Source: Bin87 sp964347975 (GTDB lineage: Bacteria > Chloroflexota > Dehalococcoidia > Lucifugimonadales > UBA3495). Taken from it: DNA of 64,000 nt. The translations under genes and the position numbers were made by a program. The stretch is from the NCBI GenBank assembly GCA_964347975.1, contig CAYGAY010000011.1, positions 21,030-85,029 of the forward strand, in the 5' to 3' direction. Below the pieces are notes generated by a model. It searched no databases, was not told where the DNA came from, and saw only the letters and a list, made by a program, of their open reading frames with translations. Shown one piece after another: positions 41,278 to 51,346 of this stretch (the first letter of the stretch is position 1; each line of letters starts with the position of its first letter).

Positions 41278-42243
41278 TGGCTCAGGAAAAATTTGCAGTA
41301 CGGTTGTCCGAGGAAGATCGGGCCCAACTGGAGCGGTTGATCCGTAAGGGTCAACACTCGGCTCGGATCATCAATCGGGCCCGCATCCTGCTCAAGACCG
41401 ACGCGGTCTTGAGCGCTTCCCAGGTGGCGACGGCCCTGGATACGTCGGAGCGCACGGTGTTTCACACCAAACGTCGGTATGCTGAGGAGGGATTGGAGGG
41501 CGTAGTGCATGACCATCCCCAGGCCAATCGGTAGCGCAAGCTGGATGATCGGGGCGAAGCCCACCTGGTTGCGTTGGCTTGCAGCGACGCGCCGGAGGGC
41601 CATGACTACTGGACGTTGCGGTGCTGGCCCACCGGGCTGTGGAATTAGGCTTGGTGGCGAGCCTGTCCTATGAGACGGTACGCCTCCGGCTCAAAAAAAC
41701 GTACTGAAGCCCTGGCGGAAACAGCAGTGGCGCATCCCCAAGGTAGGCGGGGAGTTGGTGGCGGCCATGGCGGATGCCGTGCTGGATCTCTACGCCGAGC
41801 TCCACGATCCCAAGCGTCCGGTGGTGTGCTTGGACGAGACCACCACCCAATTGCTGGCAGATGTGAGAGAACCGTTGCTCACCCAGCTAGGACGACCCAG
41901 GCGCCAGGACTATGAGTATCGCCGTGGCGGTACTCGCAATCTTTTCCTGTTCTGTGAACCCCGGGCGGGCTGGCGCCACGTGGCCATCACGGAACGGCGC
42001 GCCATGCCGGACTTCGCTCACCAGATGCGTTGGCTGGTGGACACAGCCTACCCCCACGCTTCCGTGATCCGCGTCGTCCTGGACAACTGGAACATCCACC
42101 GCATGGCGTCCCTGTACGAGACCTTCCCTCCCGCCGAGGCCCGCCGTATCGTCAAACGCCTGGAGTTTCACCACACGCCCAAACACGCCAGTTGGCTGAA
42201 CATGGCAGCAATGGAAGTTGATATTTTGTTGCATTTCGCGTAG
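41278..42243 (+). pseudogene. IS630-family transposase, broken and 3'-truncated
   Basis: The N-terminal HTH part reads MAQEKFAVRLSEEDRAQLERL...ASQVATALDTSERTVFHTKRR. In-frame stops at about 41532 and 41712 and a shift between them break the frame. The catalytic part reads VVCLDETTTQLLADVREPLL...SVIRVVLDNWNIHRMASLYE...KHASWLNM. After WLNM the sequence departs from the family and stops, so the third acidic residue and C terminus are gone. The break point near 42212 probably marks insertion of the IS66 remnant. Confidence 0.85.
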
Positions 42244-42369
42244 CCTGGACTTCACTCTCCCCCAGCGGGTAGCGCTGCCGGGCTGACCCTCCCGAAAGGG
42301 GGCGTTTCTCTTTGGGATTGTACGCCGATTTTACCCACGTGCGGGAGAGTGCGCGACATTGGCAATTGT

Positions 42370-42645
42370 TCAGACTGGGGAGGGTTGGGAGAGGATATGG
42401 TGAAGGGCGCGGTAAGAGTTGCGGCCCCGCAAGCGCCACGTGCCGAACAGAGCAGCCAGAACGCTCCCGGCGTCGCCGCCCTCCGGTGACCGGGTCCCGC
42501 CGCTGATTTTCCGGCTCACTACCGTTGGGCGCAGGCTCCGCTCCGCTGCATTGTTGTCCGCGCTCACCCGGGGGGTCAGCAAGGTCGCCAAGGCTACTAT
42601 TGCGGCGAGCTCTACGGTTCCGATCTGCCGACAGGCGAGTATCAT
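42370..42645 (-). pseudogene. IS66-family transposase C-terminal fragment
   Basis: On the minus strand the segment SADNNAAERSLRPTVVSRKI followed by SGGTRS and LAALFGTWRLRG is the conserved C-terminal end of IS66 transposases, with the DNNAAER motif. The upstream part of the frame is short and only partly family-like. No full element or inverted repeats could be assigned. Confidence 0.75.
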
Positions 42646-43265
42646 CGTCCGGGGCTGGCGCTTAAAGAGCCGGGCATGGGGATGTATCTGGAAGGCGGCA
42701 GTTTGAGCGCGGTCAGCCGGTTCAGGGGTACCGGGCGCTCGCAGCGCTGGGATGGGCTAAAGAGGTTGTGGTTCAGCCGCAGGTCCCGCCAGTCCGCCGC
42801 CATGGGCCGAGCCACCAGCCTAACCGGAATCGCCCTGGCCATCGCCACCGGAAGGAGCCCGGAGCAGCCCCAAAGAGAACAGGCCCTCCGACACAACGTG
42901 AATATCATCGACCTCAGCCCGGAGCGAGCCGCCGGCGTGCAGCACTGATTTTCCCGATGGCAGAAGCTGTTTTGCGCCTTCCGGCTGTGCTTGGCCGGAA
43001 CTGCTGGTTGTTATGTGGCGGTTTTGGGTCTCTGTCATTCCCACAGGCCCTGCCACCACCATAGCCTTCCGTCCGCTGTTTGGCATGACCCGGCGTCGGT
43101 CGTGACCCTTCTGACCTTGTCCCGGGGGCTCTGACCTCCCAGGGCTTCCCTCCCACATGTTTCGCCTGCCGGCCCTCCGGCAGGAGCGACGGCTCCCTGA
43201 GCGCTTTCTCCATGTCGTCTTTAACTCTATTGCGCCTTAAGTTGAGAATACCGGCCTGGAAAACG
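42646..43265. other. Unassigned remnant region downstream of the IS cluster
   Basis: No intact gene is seen. A plus-strand frame open from about 42592 to 42948 reads sensibly in places (GELYGSDLPTGEYHRPGLAL) but I do not recognise it. A perfect 8-bp hairpin (CCTGCCGG/CCGGCAGG) lies at 43165-43184. The stretch is probably decayed mobile or accessory DNA. Confidence 0.35.
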
Positions 43266-43279
43266 CTTGACACGCTGGC

Positions 43280-43308
43280 TTGACACGCTGGGCAGACTGT
43301 GCTAATTT
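43280..43308 (+). promoter_or_regulatory. Promoter of the secreted-protein gene, with duplicated -35
   Basis: TTGACA (43280-43285) and TAATTT (43303-43308) are 17 bp apart, about 100 bp before the ATG. The 13-bp unit CTTGACACGCTGG is tandemly repeated (43266-43278 and 43279-43291), so a second -35 hexamer sits 13 bp upstream. Confidence 0.65.
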
Positions 43309-43406
43309 TCCTTTCGTGCCGGCATAACGATACGAAGTATCAGAATGACGGGACAGTACCAGGGCCAAGCAGCGGCCCGAAAATAGGAGAACGCGCGGAC
43401 ACCCGT

Positions 43407-45527
43407 ATGAACACATTTACCCAGACAAGAATACCGTGGCAACTCGCCGGAGCGGCCCTGAGCTCGGCCGTCCTGGCAATAGCTCTGCTGGCCGTGACCA
43501 TGACCACCGGCCCTGCGATGGCCCAGGACGAGACCAAGTCCCGGACCGGAAAGAACGCCGAGGAGTACGAATACCCCATCCCCTGCTCCGAGGAAGCACA
43601 ACCGGGCCCCGATACGACGGAAGTCATCGACCGCGGTTACTACGCCCTTTTCGACGCCTTCTGGGACTACGAAGTCGGGCACCTGTCCAACAACTTCTGC
43701 CCCCCGGCGGTGGAATACATTCCCGGAAACCCCGATGCGGTCCCCGCTACGGAGCCACGGAACATCCGCTCCGACGCCAAAATCCACATCAGCGAGACGG
43801 TCTTCTCCATCCCCGACAGCTACAAGGTCACGGTCATCGACAGCGGCGATTCCAACGGCAACTCCGGCGCCGTCACCGGCCCCACCATAGACCTGGCCGA
43901 CTACCCCTTCCTAGGCCATGAGGACACCGTATCAGCCGGCAATTCCCTCTGGTGGGTCAGGCTCGACGATCCGAGGACAACTGCCGACGACGAGACGTCG
44001 CCCTTGCAGATCGGCTTCTCCACCGACCTGCTGGAAGCGGCGGACTGGTACAAGGACGAAGACGAGAGTGCCGAAACTGAAGAGGAACCGGTGCAGTTCC
44101 GGTTCGCGGCGGTGCACGTGCTCAAGGACGGGTCGCCGCAGGAGGCGCACGTCCTGGACGCCCACTTCTTCGCTTTCGACCAGCTGGACCCGAACACGCC
44201 CGCACGAGATAGGGAAGCGCGGTGGAGCAACGTCCAAACCGCCATAGCCAGCGAAATCGATATGTTCACCAGCGAGTACCGGCCAATGCAGTTCGCCTTC
44301 ACCAAACCCGGCGTGTACCTGGTGCAGGCGCAAGTCCAAGGGCACGTGCGGAAAGAAGCGCCTGATGGCGTCGACCCCAATGACTGGAGTCCCATCAGCC
44401 CGGACGAGAGCATAACCAGCCCGGTCCAGTGGTACACCTTCCACGTGGGCCGCGAAGCGGGCCTCTCGGTGGAAATCACCGCCGACGACGAGACCCCTAA
44501 CGACGCCAGCACCACGGCCACCGACGGCACCGTGTCCTTCACCGTCAACGCCGCCAACGGCGGGCCCGACGGCGTGGATGAGGCCGTGGTCCAGGTCCGC
44601 CTGCCCGAAGGCTTGGAGTACCAGGCCGGGTCCGCCTCCGTTTCCGACGTCAACTATGAGTGCGGCGTCATCTCCTGGCCCCTGGGCAGCGTGGGCGTCG
44701 CCGACCGCAACACGCTGACCTTCACCGCCGACGTCGGCGACCAGGCGACCCGCTGGATGGCCGCGACCGCCGAGATCCGCAACCTCGACGTGGCGGACCT
44801 GGACCGCGATTCCGCAGACAACTTCTCCTCGGCCACGGTGCGGCTGCGCAGCCCGCGGGCCCGCCCGCCCCGGTTCGGCGGCGTCACCCGCTCCATACCG
44901 GAGCACGCCAGCGCGGGGGCTCACGCCGGCGACCCGGTGGCCGCCAGCAACCCCGACGCCCGGAAGCTCTATTACTCCCTGTCGGGACGCTGCCACGACT
45001 GGTTCGAAGTCCAAGTCAACGGGCAGATCACCCTGGCCAGCGGCGTGCACCTCGACTACCAGGAACAGTGGGACTTCCCACTAACCATCCACGTCAGCGA
45101 CCGCGTGGATGCCTCGGGCGCCGCCGACCCGGCCAACGACGACAGCGTCCCGGCGCTGATCCAGGTGATTGACACCGAGGACTCCGCCATCCACCCGACG
45201 GTCACTTTCTCCCTGAGCAATCCCAACCTCGACCGCCAGCGGAACCTGGACCTGTCCCACCCGGTGCTGGGATACACCGTGGACGTGAACACCCAGCTGC
45301 ACAACCTGCCGGAAGGGGCGTCTCCCACCTATGACTGGCAAGAGGGAGACGATTACATCCCCAACTGGGCCGACCGGCTCCACACCAGCTACTATCCGGC
45401 CCAAGGGCTTTCCGCCGGCCCCGCCACCTACACGGTGCACGTCAAGTGGGACGGCGGAGGCGTCACCGCCACGCACACCATCGAGTGGTTCAATCCAGAC
45501 CAGCAGCATCCCGGTCCCGGCAGCTGA
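43407..45527 (+). CDS. Secreted surface protein with DUF11-like and cadherin-like modules
   Basis: This 706-residue protein starts at the ATG at 43407. It has a Sec signal peptide (basic start, hydrophobic LAGAALSSAVLAIALLAVTM, cleavage likely after AMA). The middle carries a choice-of-anchor M/TIGR03769-type region (AVHVLKDGSPQEAHVLDAHF, QFAFTKPGVYLVQAQVQGH). DUF11-like domains (VSFTVNAANGGPDGVDEAVVQVRLPEGLEY) and a cadherin-like stretch (YYSLSGRCHDWFEVQVNGQI) follow. No cell-wall anchor or C-terminal sorting motif is seen. It is followed by a second, larger secreted gene on the same strand. Confidence 0.78.
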   Translation: MNTFTQTRIPWQLAGAALSSAVLAIALLAVTMTTGPAMAQDETKSRTGKNAEEYEYPIPCSEEAQPGPDTTEVIDRGYYALFDAFWDYEVGHLSNNFCPPAVEYIPGNPDAVPATEPRNIRSDAKIHISETVFSIPDSYKVTVIDSGDSNGNSGAVTGPTIDLADYPFLGHEDTVSAGNSLWWVRLDDPRTTADDETSPLQIGFSTDLLEAADWYKDEDESAETEEEPVQFRFAAVHVLKDGSPQEAHVLDAHFFAFDQLDPNTPARDREARWSNVQTAIASEIDMFTSEYRPMQFAFTKPGVYLVQAQVQGHVRKEAPDGVDPNDWSPISPDESITSPVQWYTFHVGREAGLSVEITADDETPNDASTTATDGTVSFTVNAANGGPDGVDEAVVQVRLPEGLEYQAGSASVSDVNYECGVISWPLGSVGVADRNTLTFTADVGDQATRWMAATAEIRNLDVADLDRDSADNFSSATVRLRSPRARPPRFGGVTRSIPEHASAGAHAGDPVAASNPDARKLYYSLSGRCHDWFEVQVNGQITLASGVHLDYQEQWDFPLTIHVSDRVDASGAADPANDDSVPALIQVIDTEDSAIHPTVTFSLSNPNLDRQRNLDLSHPVLGYTVDVNTQLHNLPEGASPTYDWQEGDDYIPNWADRLHTSYYPAQGLSAGPATYTVHVKWDGGGVTATHTIEWFNPDQQHPGPGS

Positions 45528-45579
45528 CCGGCCGGTTCCGCCAGCCTGACTCGGGCGGAGGCCCGGTCAAAGCCAACCG

Positions 45580-45608
45580 CCCCGGCCGGACGCATTGGCC
45601 GGCCGGGG
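45580..45608. terminator. Strong GC hairpin between the two secreted-protein genes
   Basis: CCCCGGCCGG and CCGGCCGGGG form a perfect 10-bp stem around 9 nt. There is no T tract, so termination would be of the weak or Rho-assisted kind. Confidence 0.5.
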
Positions 45609-45689
45609 CAGCTGCCAGGGGCACCTGGAGACCACTGGAAGTTTTAGTGGTACGCGAAAAGAAATCCATGAACGCCGGAGCTGCATCAC

Positions 45690-48600
45690 ATGGGCAACTA
45701 TAGAATCCGACGGACGACCCGGCTGCTCGGCCTGCTCGCCGTACTGGCGGCCGCATTTGCCTTTGCCGCTCCTCTCGAGGCCCAGGAGGGGCCGGAGAGC
45801 CACTACGTCGACTTGGTCATGCTTTATGAATATGATAGGTGGGTAGTTGTATACAAAGTCCAAAATCTTGGGACCGCGACGGCCACTGGAGTTACCGTAT
45901 CATTTCTGCTTGAGGGCTTGGCATCAAGTACCCCCTTTCCAGACGCGAGGACTGTGAACGGTACCAACGAGACGTTCACATGGGAGGTTGGGAATATACT
46001 ACCGGGCGAGACCAGGACCGTTGTGCAATTCTCTACAGGGGTCCACCCCGGTATCCAGACTTTGCCGGCCCCTGTTGGCTGGGAGGGCCACCCCGGAGTC
46101 ATAAACGCCACAGCTTCCGCCCTTGAGCCTGAACCGAGCATCTTGTTGGCCAATAACCACCTGACATTATATGGATATTATCATACTGGCCTCAATCAGA
46201 CTGATCACATGGTTCAGAGTCCCCTGTCACTCCTGCTGTCCGTAGACAACTTAGAGCCGGAAGCAGGAGGCGATGTGAACTTCGGCTTATCCGCCCAAAA
46301 CTACAATCCGGGGTACGTTACCAGTTGGCATTTCGGCGGTCACATCGCCGATATAGTTATCCAGGTGGAATTATCCGATGGACTGCAATTCAAATCCGGC
46401 TGGGTTCCGCCCGATGAATTTGCGATTGCGTTCTCGGGCCGGTCGGCAACGTGGCAGCCAGCGGCAGTGGACAAAAAGGCGAACACGAGTGGAAATGCTA
46501 AACCCGCTTTTCAGGAAATCGCCATTCAGGCCCAATTGACCCAGTCGGAAAACTTGAACGACATCCCGTTGGAGGAGCGGTGCATCACCGCCTGGGTATC
46601 CAGCAGCAAGCCTCCCCCCAACCCGCGGAACCCCTTACGCCGGCTCACGCAATGCCTGGGCGACGACCCGCCGGTGTTGTTTAATGACCAGGAACTAGGC
46701 CTGTTCACGCTCCACCCCTGCGTCGGAGTCACCCCGATAGCATACCCCTGCCGGGACGACGACAGCGACAACACGGCGGATAACGGCCTGGAAGTGGTGG
46801 CACATTTACGGACCGATCGGCAATATGCGCCACGGCGCCAAGGCGTAGGACGAAGCAGCTACTTCATTGGCGGTCATCCCTATGACGAACACGGATACCT
46901 CTATCTGAGGCCAGGAAGCGTAATCGTCCAGGTCAAGGACCCCGACGGGCGAGTTGTTGACGCAGATGGCAACCTGGGATGGTGGGCACGCGCGACAAAC
47001 GGCTTGGAGACAACTTTGGATAACCGTTCACAGTTGTCCGATGACTGGACTCATCTGAGGTGGGAAATGGCCTCGGTTCAGCGGCCCAGCGACGACGGGC
47101 ACGCCCGTTTCTTCAATACGCGGCGCACCACTGAATTCCTTAACACAGACGGCCTCCAATACCCCGCTGACGGCACCATAGGCCCTTTCCACTCAGCCTT
47201 TAAAGCAGACTACCCGATTGACCTCAAGTTCGACACTCTCGGTGCCTACGTCTTTGACTTCACCCAGGTGTCCAGAAACAACAACGGCACGCCCAGCGAC
47301 ACCACGGACGACGTGGATTACACAGCTACCGGAAGATACACCGTCCACGTGGGCCCCGTCGCGGAGCTGGCGGTGCGGGACGGGGGGGCCAACCCGGATC
47401 TGCCGGCCGGCCAGTCGGCCTTCACCATCCTCGCGGTAAACAACGGCCCGGACCCGGCTTCCGACGCCCAGGTGACGGTGACCCTGCCCGCGAACGCAAC
47501 CTACCAGTCCCAAGCCGCCAGCGCGGGAACCTACGACTCCACCAGCGGGGTCTGGACCGTCGGCGAGTTGCGGCACACGGATTCTATCCGGCACGTCCAG
47601 GGTCGAGATGGGGAGGTACTGACCATCATAGCCGACTACGCCGGGGACGAGACGGCCACCGCCAGCATCGTCAACGCCGTGAACTACTCCGTCTGCATCG
47701 ATAGCGCGGGCGACGACCTGGACCACGACAACCAGGCCGCTTGCGAGGCCGTAACCGGCGCCAGCTGGCACACGACGCCCGTGCTGGACCACCGCAACGA
47801 CAACAACGATGCCGCAATCACCGCGGCAGACGGCAGCGGAGTCCACCTGGCAACCTTGCCCAGCGACCAACCCGACACGGCCAGCGTGGTCCTCCAGTGG
47901 GACGCGGTAGCTGAGGTGAACGGCTACCCCGTGCTCCACTACGAGGTATGGCGGACCGACAACTGCGCCGACTACGAAACGTGCGCCGGGGAAGCGGCCC
48001 CGGTGGGGGTAGTGGACGGGGCGGCCGACCCAATGTACGTAGATACGGACGTGGCAACCGGGAGCCTGTACGCCTACCAGGTGCGGGCAGTGGGCCTGTG
48101 GGGCCCCCCAGGCTTGCTGCCCGATCCGAGGAGCCTGTGGGGCGCCAAAGGCCCCCTGTCCGAGCCGGTGATCCGGAAGGCCGGGGTGGCCACCCCGCCC
48201 CCCGACCCCAACTCTGCGCCCCTGGGCCGCATCCGGAGCCCCGACCTGCTCGTGGTGGGAGATCCCGTCAACGTCCGGCTGGACGACCGGGAGATCGACT
48301 ACCTGGCCCGCATCGAGGCCAACCCGAACCAGCAAGCCGCCGACCCCTGCGTCGGCTATGACCCGCGTTCCGGCGTTTCCATCCCGGCCTGGCAGTGGCA
48401 GCGGGCCGACGCCCAGCCCGGCGACCCCAATACGCCCGACGGCGCCACTTGGACCGACATCGGCCGCACCGGGTACGTCGGCCCGACCTACTTCTACATC
48501 CCGGTGGCTGGCGACCAGGGCAAGTTCCTGCGGGCCACCCTGACCTACGGCAACCCCCCGGCCACGGCGACCACCGGCTTCGTCGGCCCGGTGGGGGCGG

Positions 48601-50813
48601 CCGCCTCCCAAACCGCCGCCGCTGCCCTCACCGGCACGGCGGCGGTGGGCCAGACGCTGACCGCCAGCTTGACGGCCGCCGTGGCCACCGACCTGGGCTA
48701 CTGGCAGTGGGAGGTCAGCAGCGACTACACCGCTGACGGCGACGACCGCAACGATACCTGGACCTACCCCGCAATCACCTACGAGGACTGCGTCGCGTCC
48801 CTCAACGGTGGGGGCGGCCGCCATTACAGGCTGACTGGCAACAACGCGGACAAGTTCTTCCGCGCCTACGTCCACTACACCGACGGCGACGGCAACCGCA
48901 AGCGGGCACAGACCGGCGTATCGGGCCCGGTGGCGGCGACCCAGGGTCGCCAGCAGAATAATCTCCCGGTGATAGCCATAACCGCCGCCAACGGGGCGGT
49001 TGCCGAGGGGACGGACAGCGCGGTGACCGCCACCGTCAGCCTCAGCGCCCCCAGCGCCGAGACCGTTACCGTGAACTGGCGTACCAGCGACGGAACCGCC
49101 GCCGCCGGCGCGGACTACGCCGCCATCGCGGGCGCCCTGACCTTCGCGCCGGGCGGGCCGCTTACCCAGAAGGTGAGCGTCGCCATCCTGGACGACACCG
49201 AGCACGAGGCCAACCCGGAAACCTTCACCATCGTCCTGTCCAACCCTTCCAACGCGGCCATCGATCCCAACAATGACCGGGTCACGGTGACCATAACCAG
49301 CGACGACCCGGCGCCCAACAGCGAAGCCCCGGTGTCCAACAACCCGCCGGTCTTCGACGCCGGAACCGACGCCTTCACCGTGACAGAGAACACGACGGCG
49401 GTGGGCACGGTCACCGCCACCGACCCGGACGTCGGCGACCGCGTGACCTTCGCCCTGAACGGCGGGGCCGACGCGGCCAGGTTCGCCATCACCCCGGAGG
49501 GAGCGCTGACCTTCCGGACCGCGCCGGACCACGAGCGGCCCGCCGACGCCGGCGGGGACAACGGCTATCAGGTGGTCGTGCGGGCCTCGGACGGCTCCCT
49601 GACCGCCGACCAGACCGTCACAGTGACGGTGACCGACGCGGCCGAGACGGACGCCACCCTGAAGGCCCTGTCCCTGGCCGACCAGGACGGCAACCCGGTG
49701 GACATCGGAACCTTCGCCCCGGCCACCACAGCCTACGCCGCCAGCGTGGACAACGACGTAACCGGCGTAACGGCCACAGCCACGCCCAACCACCCGGACG
49801 CCACCGTCGCCGGTGACGGCAACACGGCCCTGGCGGAGGGAGAGAACACGGTCACCGTAACCGTGACGGCGGAGGACGGCAGCACCACCCAGGATTACGT
49901 CATCACCGTGACCCGGGCGGCGGCCGAGACGCCCAACAACCCGCCGGTCTTCGATGCCGGAACCGACGCCTTCACCGTGACGGAGAACACGACGGCGGTG
50001 GGCACGGTCACCGCCACCGACCCGGACGTCGGAGACAGCGTGACCTTCGCCCTGAACGGCGGCGCCGACGCGGCCCAGTTCGCCATCACCCCGGAGGGAG
50101 CGCTGACCTTCCTGACCGCGCCGGACCACGAGCGGCCCGCCGACGCCGACGGGGACAACGGCTACCAGGTCGTGGTGCGCGCATCCGATGGCTCCCTGAC
50201 CGCCGACCAGACCGTCACCGTGACGGTGACCGACGCGGCCGAGACCGACGCCACCCTGAAGGCCCTGTCCCTGGCCGACCAGGACGGCATCCCGGTGGAC
50301 ATCGGAACCTTCGCCCCGGCCACCACGGCCTACGCCGCCAGCGTGGGCAACGACGTAACCGACATAACGGCCACGGCCACGCCCAACCACCCGGACGCCA
50401 CCGTTGCCGGTGACGGCAACACGGCCCTGGCGGAGGGAGAGAACACGGTCACCATAACCGTGACGGCGGAGGACGGCAGCGCCACCCAGGATTACGTCAT
50501 CACCGTGACCCGGGCGGCGGCTGAGACGGCCGAGAAGCCCGGCACGGTTCGGAACCTGTCCGTCTCCGTCGGCGCCGGCAGCATGACGATTTCCTGGGAA
50601 GCCCCCGATACGGGCGGCGCGGCCTCCGGTTACGACGTCGACTACGACCTTGCGGGCGGGGGCGGCCAGTGGGTGACGGCCTTGGATAACGGTGAGGCCA
50701 CCAGCGTCACCGTCACGGGCTTGGCCCCCGGCGAGTACCGTATCCGGGTACGGGCCACCAATTCGTATGGCAGCAGCAAATGGGTCCGCGACCGCGTCAC
50801 CGTCGGCGGCTGA
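45690..50813 (+). CDS. Large secreted modular protein (DUF11, Calx-beta, cadherin-like, Fn3)
   Basis: This 1707-residue protein has a signal peptide (RRTTRLLGLLAVLAAAFAFA, cleavage near LEA-QEG). In order it has DUF11-type repeats (about 1-700, including VTVSFLLEGL and AQVTVTLPANATYQSQ), then Fn3-like and Ig-like segments. A Calx-beta domain follows (AEGTDSAVTATVSLSAPSAE...). Two nearly identical 199-residue units come next, each a cadherin domain plus a PF12733-type cadherin-like beta sandwich. The last domain is Fn3 (PGTVRNLSVSVGAGSMTISW). No membrane or wall anchor is visible. The first 800 bp are less GC-rich than the rest, which hints at a chimeric origin. Confidence 0.8.
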   Translation: MGNYRIRRTTRLLGLLAVLAAAFAFAAPLEAQEGPESHYVDLVMLYEYDRWVVVYKVQNLGTATATGVTVSFLLEGLASSTPFPDARTVNGTNETFTWEVGNILPGETRTVVQFSTGVHPGIQTLPAPVGWEGHPGVINATASALEPEPSILLANNHLTLYGYYHTGLNQTDHMVQSPLSLLLSVDNLEPEAGGDVNFGLSAQNYNPGYVTSWHFGGHIADIVIQVELSDGLQFKSGWVPPDEFAIAFSGRSATWQPAAVDKKANTSGNAKPAFQEIAIQAQLTQSENLNDIPLEERCITAWVSSSKPPPNPRNPLRRLTQCLGDDPPVLFNDQELGLFTLHPCVGVTPIAYPCRDDDSDNTADNGLEVVAHLRTDRQYAPRRQGVGRSSYFIGGHPYDEHGYLYLRPGSVIVQVKDPDGRVVDADGNLGWWARATNGLETTLDNRSQLSDDWTHLRWEMASVQRPSDDGHARFFNTRRTTEFLNTDGLQYPADGTIGPFHSAFKADYPIDLKFDTLGAYVFDFTQVSRNNNGTPSDTTDDVDYTATGRYTVHVGPVAELAVRDGGANPDLPAGQSAFTILAVNNGPDPASDAQVTVTLPANATYQSQAASAGTYDSTSGVWTVGELRHTDSIRHVQGRDGEVLTIIADYAGDETATASIVNAVNYSVCIDSAGDDLDHDNQAACEAVTGASWHTTPVLDHRNDNNDAAITAADGSGVHLATLPSDQPDTASVVLQWDAVAEVNGYPVLHYEVWRTDNCADYETCAGEAAPVGVVDGAADPMYVDTDVATGSLYAYQVRAVGLWGPPGLLPDPRSLWGAKGPLSEPVIRKAGVATPPPDPNSAPLGRIRSPDLLVVGDPVNVRLDDREIDYLARIEANPNQQAADPCVGYDPRSGVSIPAWQWQRADAQPGDPNTPDGATWTDIGRTGYVGPTYFYIPVAGDQGKFLRATLTYGNPPATATTGFVGPVGAAASQTAAAALTGTAAVGQTLTASLTAAVATDLGYWQWEVSSDYTADGDDRNDTWTYPAITYEDCVASLNGGGGRHYRLTGNNADKFFRAYVHYTDGDGNRKRAQTGVSGPVAATQGRQQNNLPVIAITAANGAVAEGTDSAVTATVSLSAPSAETVTVNWRTSDGTAAAGADYAAIAGALTFAPGGPLTQKVSVAILDDTEHEANPETFTIVLSNPSNAAIDPNNDRVTVTITSDDPAPNSEAPVSNNPPVFDAGTDAFTVTENTTAVGTVTATDPDVGDRVTFALNGGADAARFAITPEGALTFRTAPDHERPADAGGDNGYQVVVRASDGSLTADQTVTVTVTDAAETDATLKALSLADQDGNPVDIGTFAPATTAYAASVDNDVTGVTATATPNHPDATVAGDGNTALAEGENTVTVTVTAEDGSTTQDYVITVTRAAAETPNNPPVFDAGTDAFTVTENTTAVGTVTATDPDVGDSVTFALNGGADAAQFAITPEGALTFLTAPDHERPADADGDNGYQVVVRASDGSLTADQTVTVTVTDAAETDATLKALSLADQDGIPVDIGTFAPATTAYAASVGNDVTDITATATPNHPDATVAGDGNTALAEGENTVTITVTAEDGSATQDYVITVTRAAAETAEKPGTVRNLSVSVGAGSMTISWEAPDTGGAASGYDVDYDLAGGGGQWVTALDNGEATSVTVTGLAPGEYRIRVRATNSYGSSKWVRDRVTVGG
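49338..50530 (+). repeat. Two tandem 597-bp repeats inside the large secreted gene
   Basis: Unit 1 (49338-49934) and unit 2 (49935-about 50530) are near-identical at the DNA level, differing by scattered substitutions. Each encodes a cadherin plus PF12733-like module of 199 residues. A third, broken copy of the central part lies at 50921-51243. High DNA identity points to recent duplication or gene conversion. Confidence 0.85.
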
Positions 50814-50920
50814 TGAGCGCGGGCGTTGCGCGACCAGGCGGCATTCCGGCCGACGTCGGGCATCGCCTGAAGCCACGTCTTCGGCTCATCGAACGGCCCG
50901 TCTTCGTCGCCGGAACCAAC

Positions 50921-51243
50921 GAGGCCAAGTTCGCCATCACCCCGGAGGGAGCGCTGACCTTCCGGACCGCGCCGGACCACGGCGGCCCGCCGACGCCGGC
51001 GGGGACAACGGCTACCAGGTGGTCGTGCGAGCCTCGGACGGCTCCCTGACCGCCGACCAAAGCGTCACCGTCACGGTGACCGACGCGGCCGAGACCGACG
51101 CCACCCTGAAGGCCCTGTCCCTGGCCGACCAGGACGGCAACTCGGTGGACATCGGAACCTTCGACCCGGCGACCACGGCCTACACCGCCAGGGTGGGCAG
51201 CCAGGTGACCGGCGTAACGGCCACGGCCACGCCCAACCCCCGG
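50921..51243 (+). pseudogene. Detached cadherin-like module fragment
   Basis: The segment from GCCAAGTTCGCCATCACCCC onward copies the middle of the 597-bp units (GALTFRTAPDH...GYQVVVRASDGSLTADQSVT...ETDATLKALSLADQDGNSVDIGTFDPATTAY). A 3-nt loss after GACCAC and an upstream frame change leave it without a start. It ends abruptly in TPNPRTP, after which the sequence is unrelated, near the ligA pseudogene. The 100 bp between the giant gene and this fragment hold no gene. Confidence 0.8.
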
Positions 51244-51346
51244 ACGCCACCGTTACAGTCGGGCATCGGCGAGTGCTTGATGTGGCTGTCCCCGCAGGCA
51301 TTTTGCAACCTGGGGCGGGGACAGACCGCCTTGACTGGGGCGGTTT

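Noticed and set aside
39598..43265. Integrated prophage or plasmid
   Set aside because: Only transposase remnants are present; there are no capsid, portal, terminase, replication or conjugation genes, and no attachment-site pair bounded by a tRNA.
42914..43273. Minus-strand 119-codon frame as a gene
   Set aside because: Its basic, low-complexity reading has no family resemblance, and its 5' end overlaps the promoter region of the secreted-protein gene.
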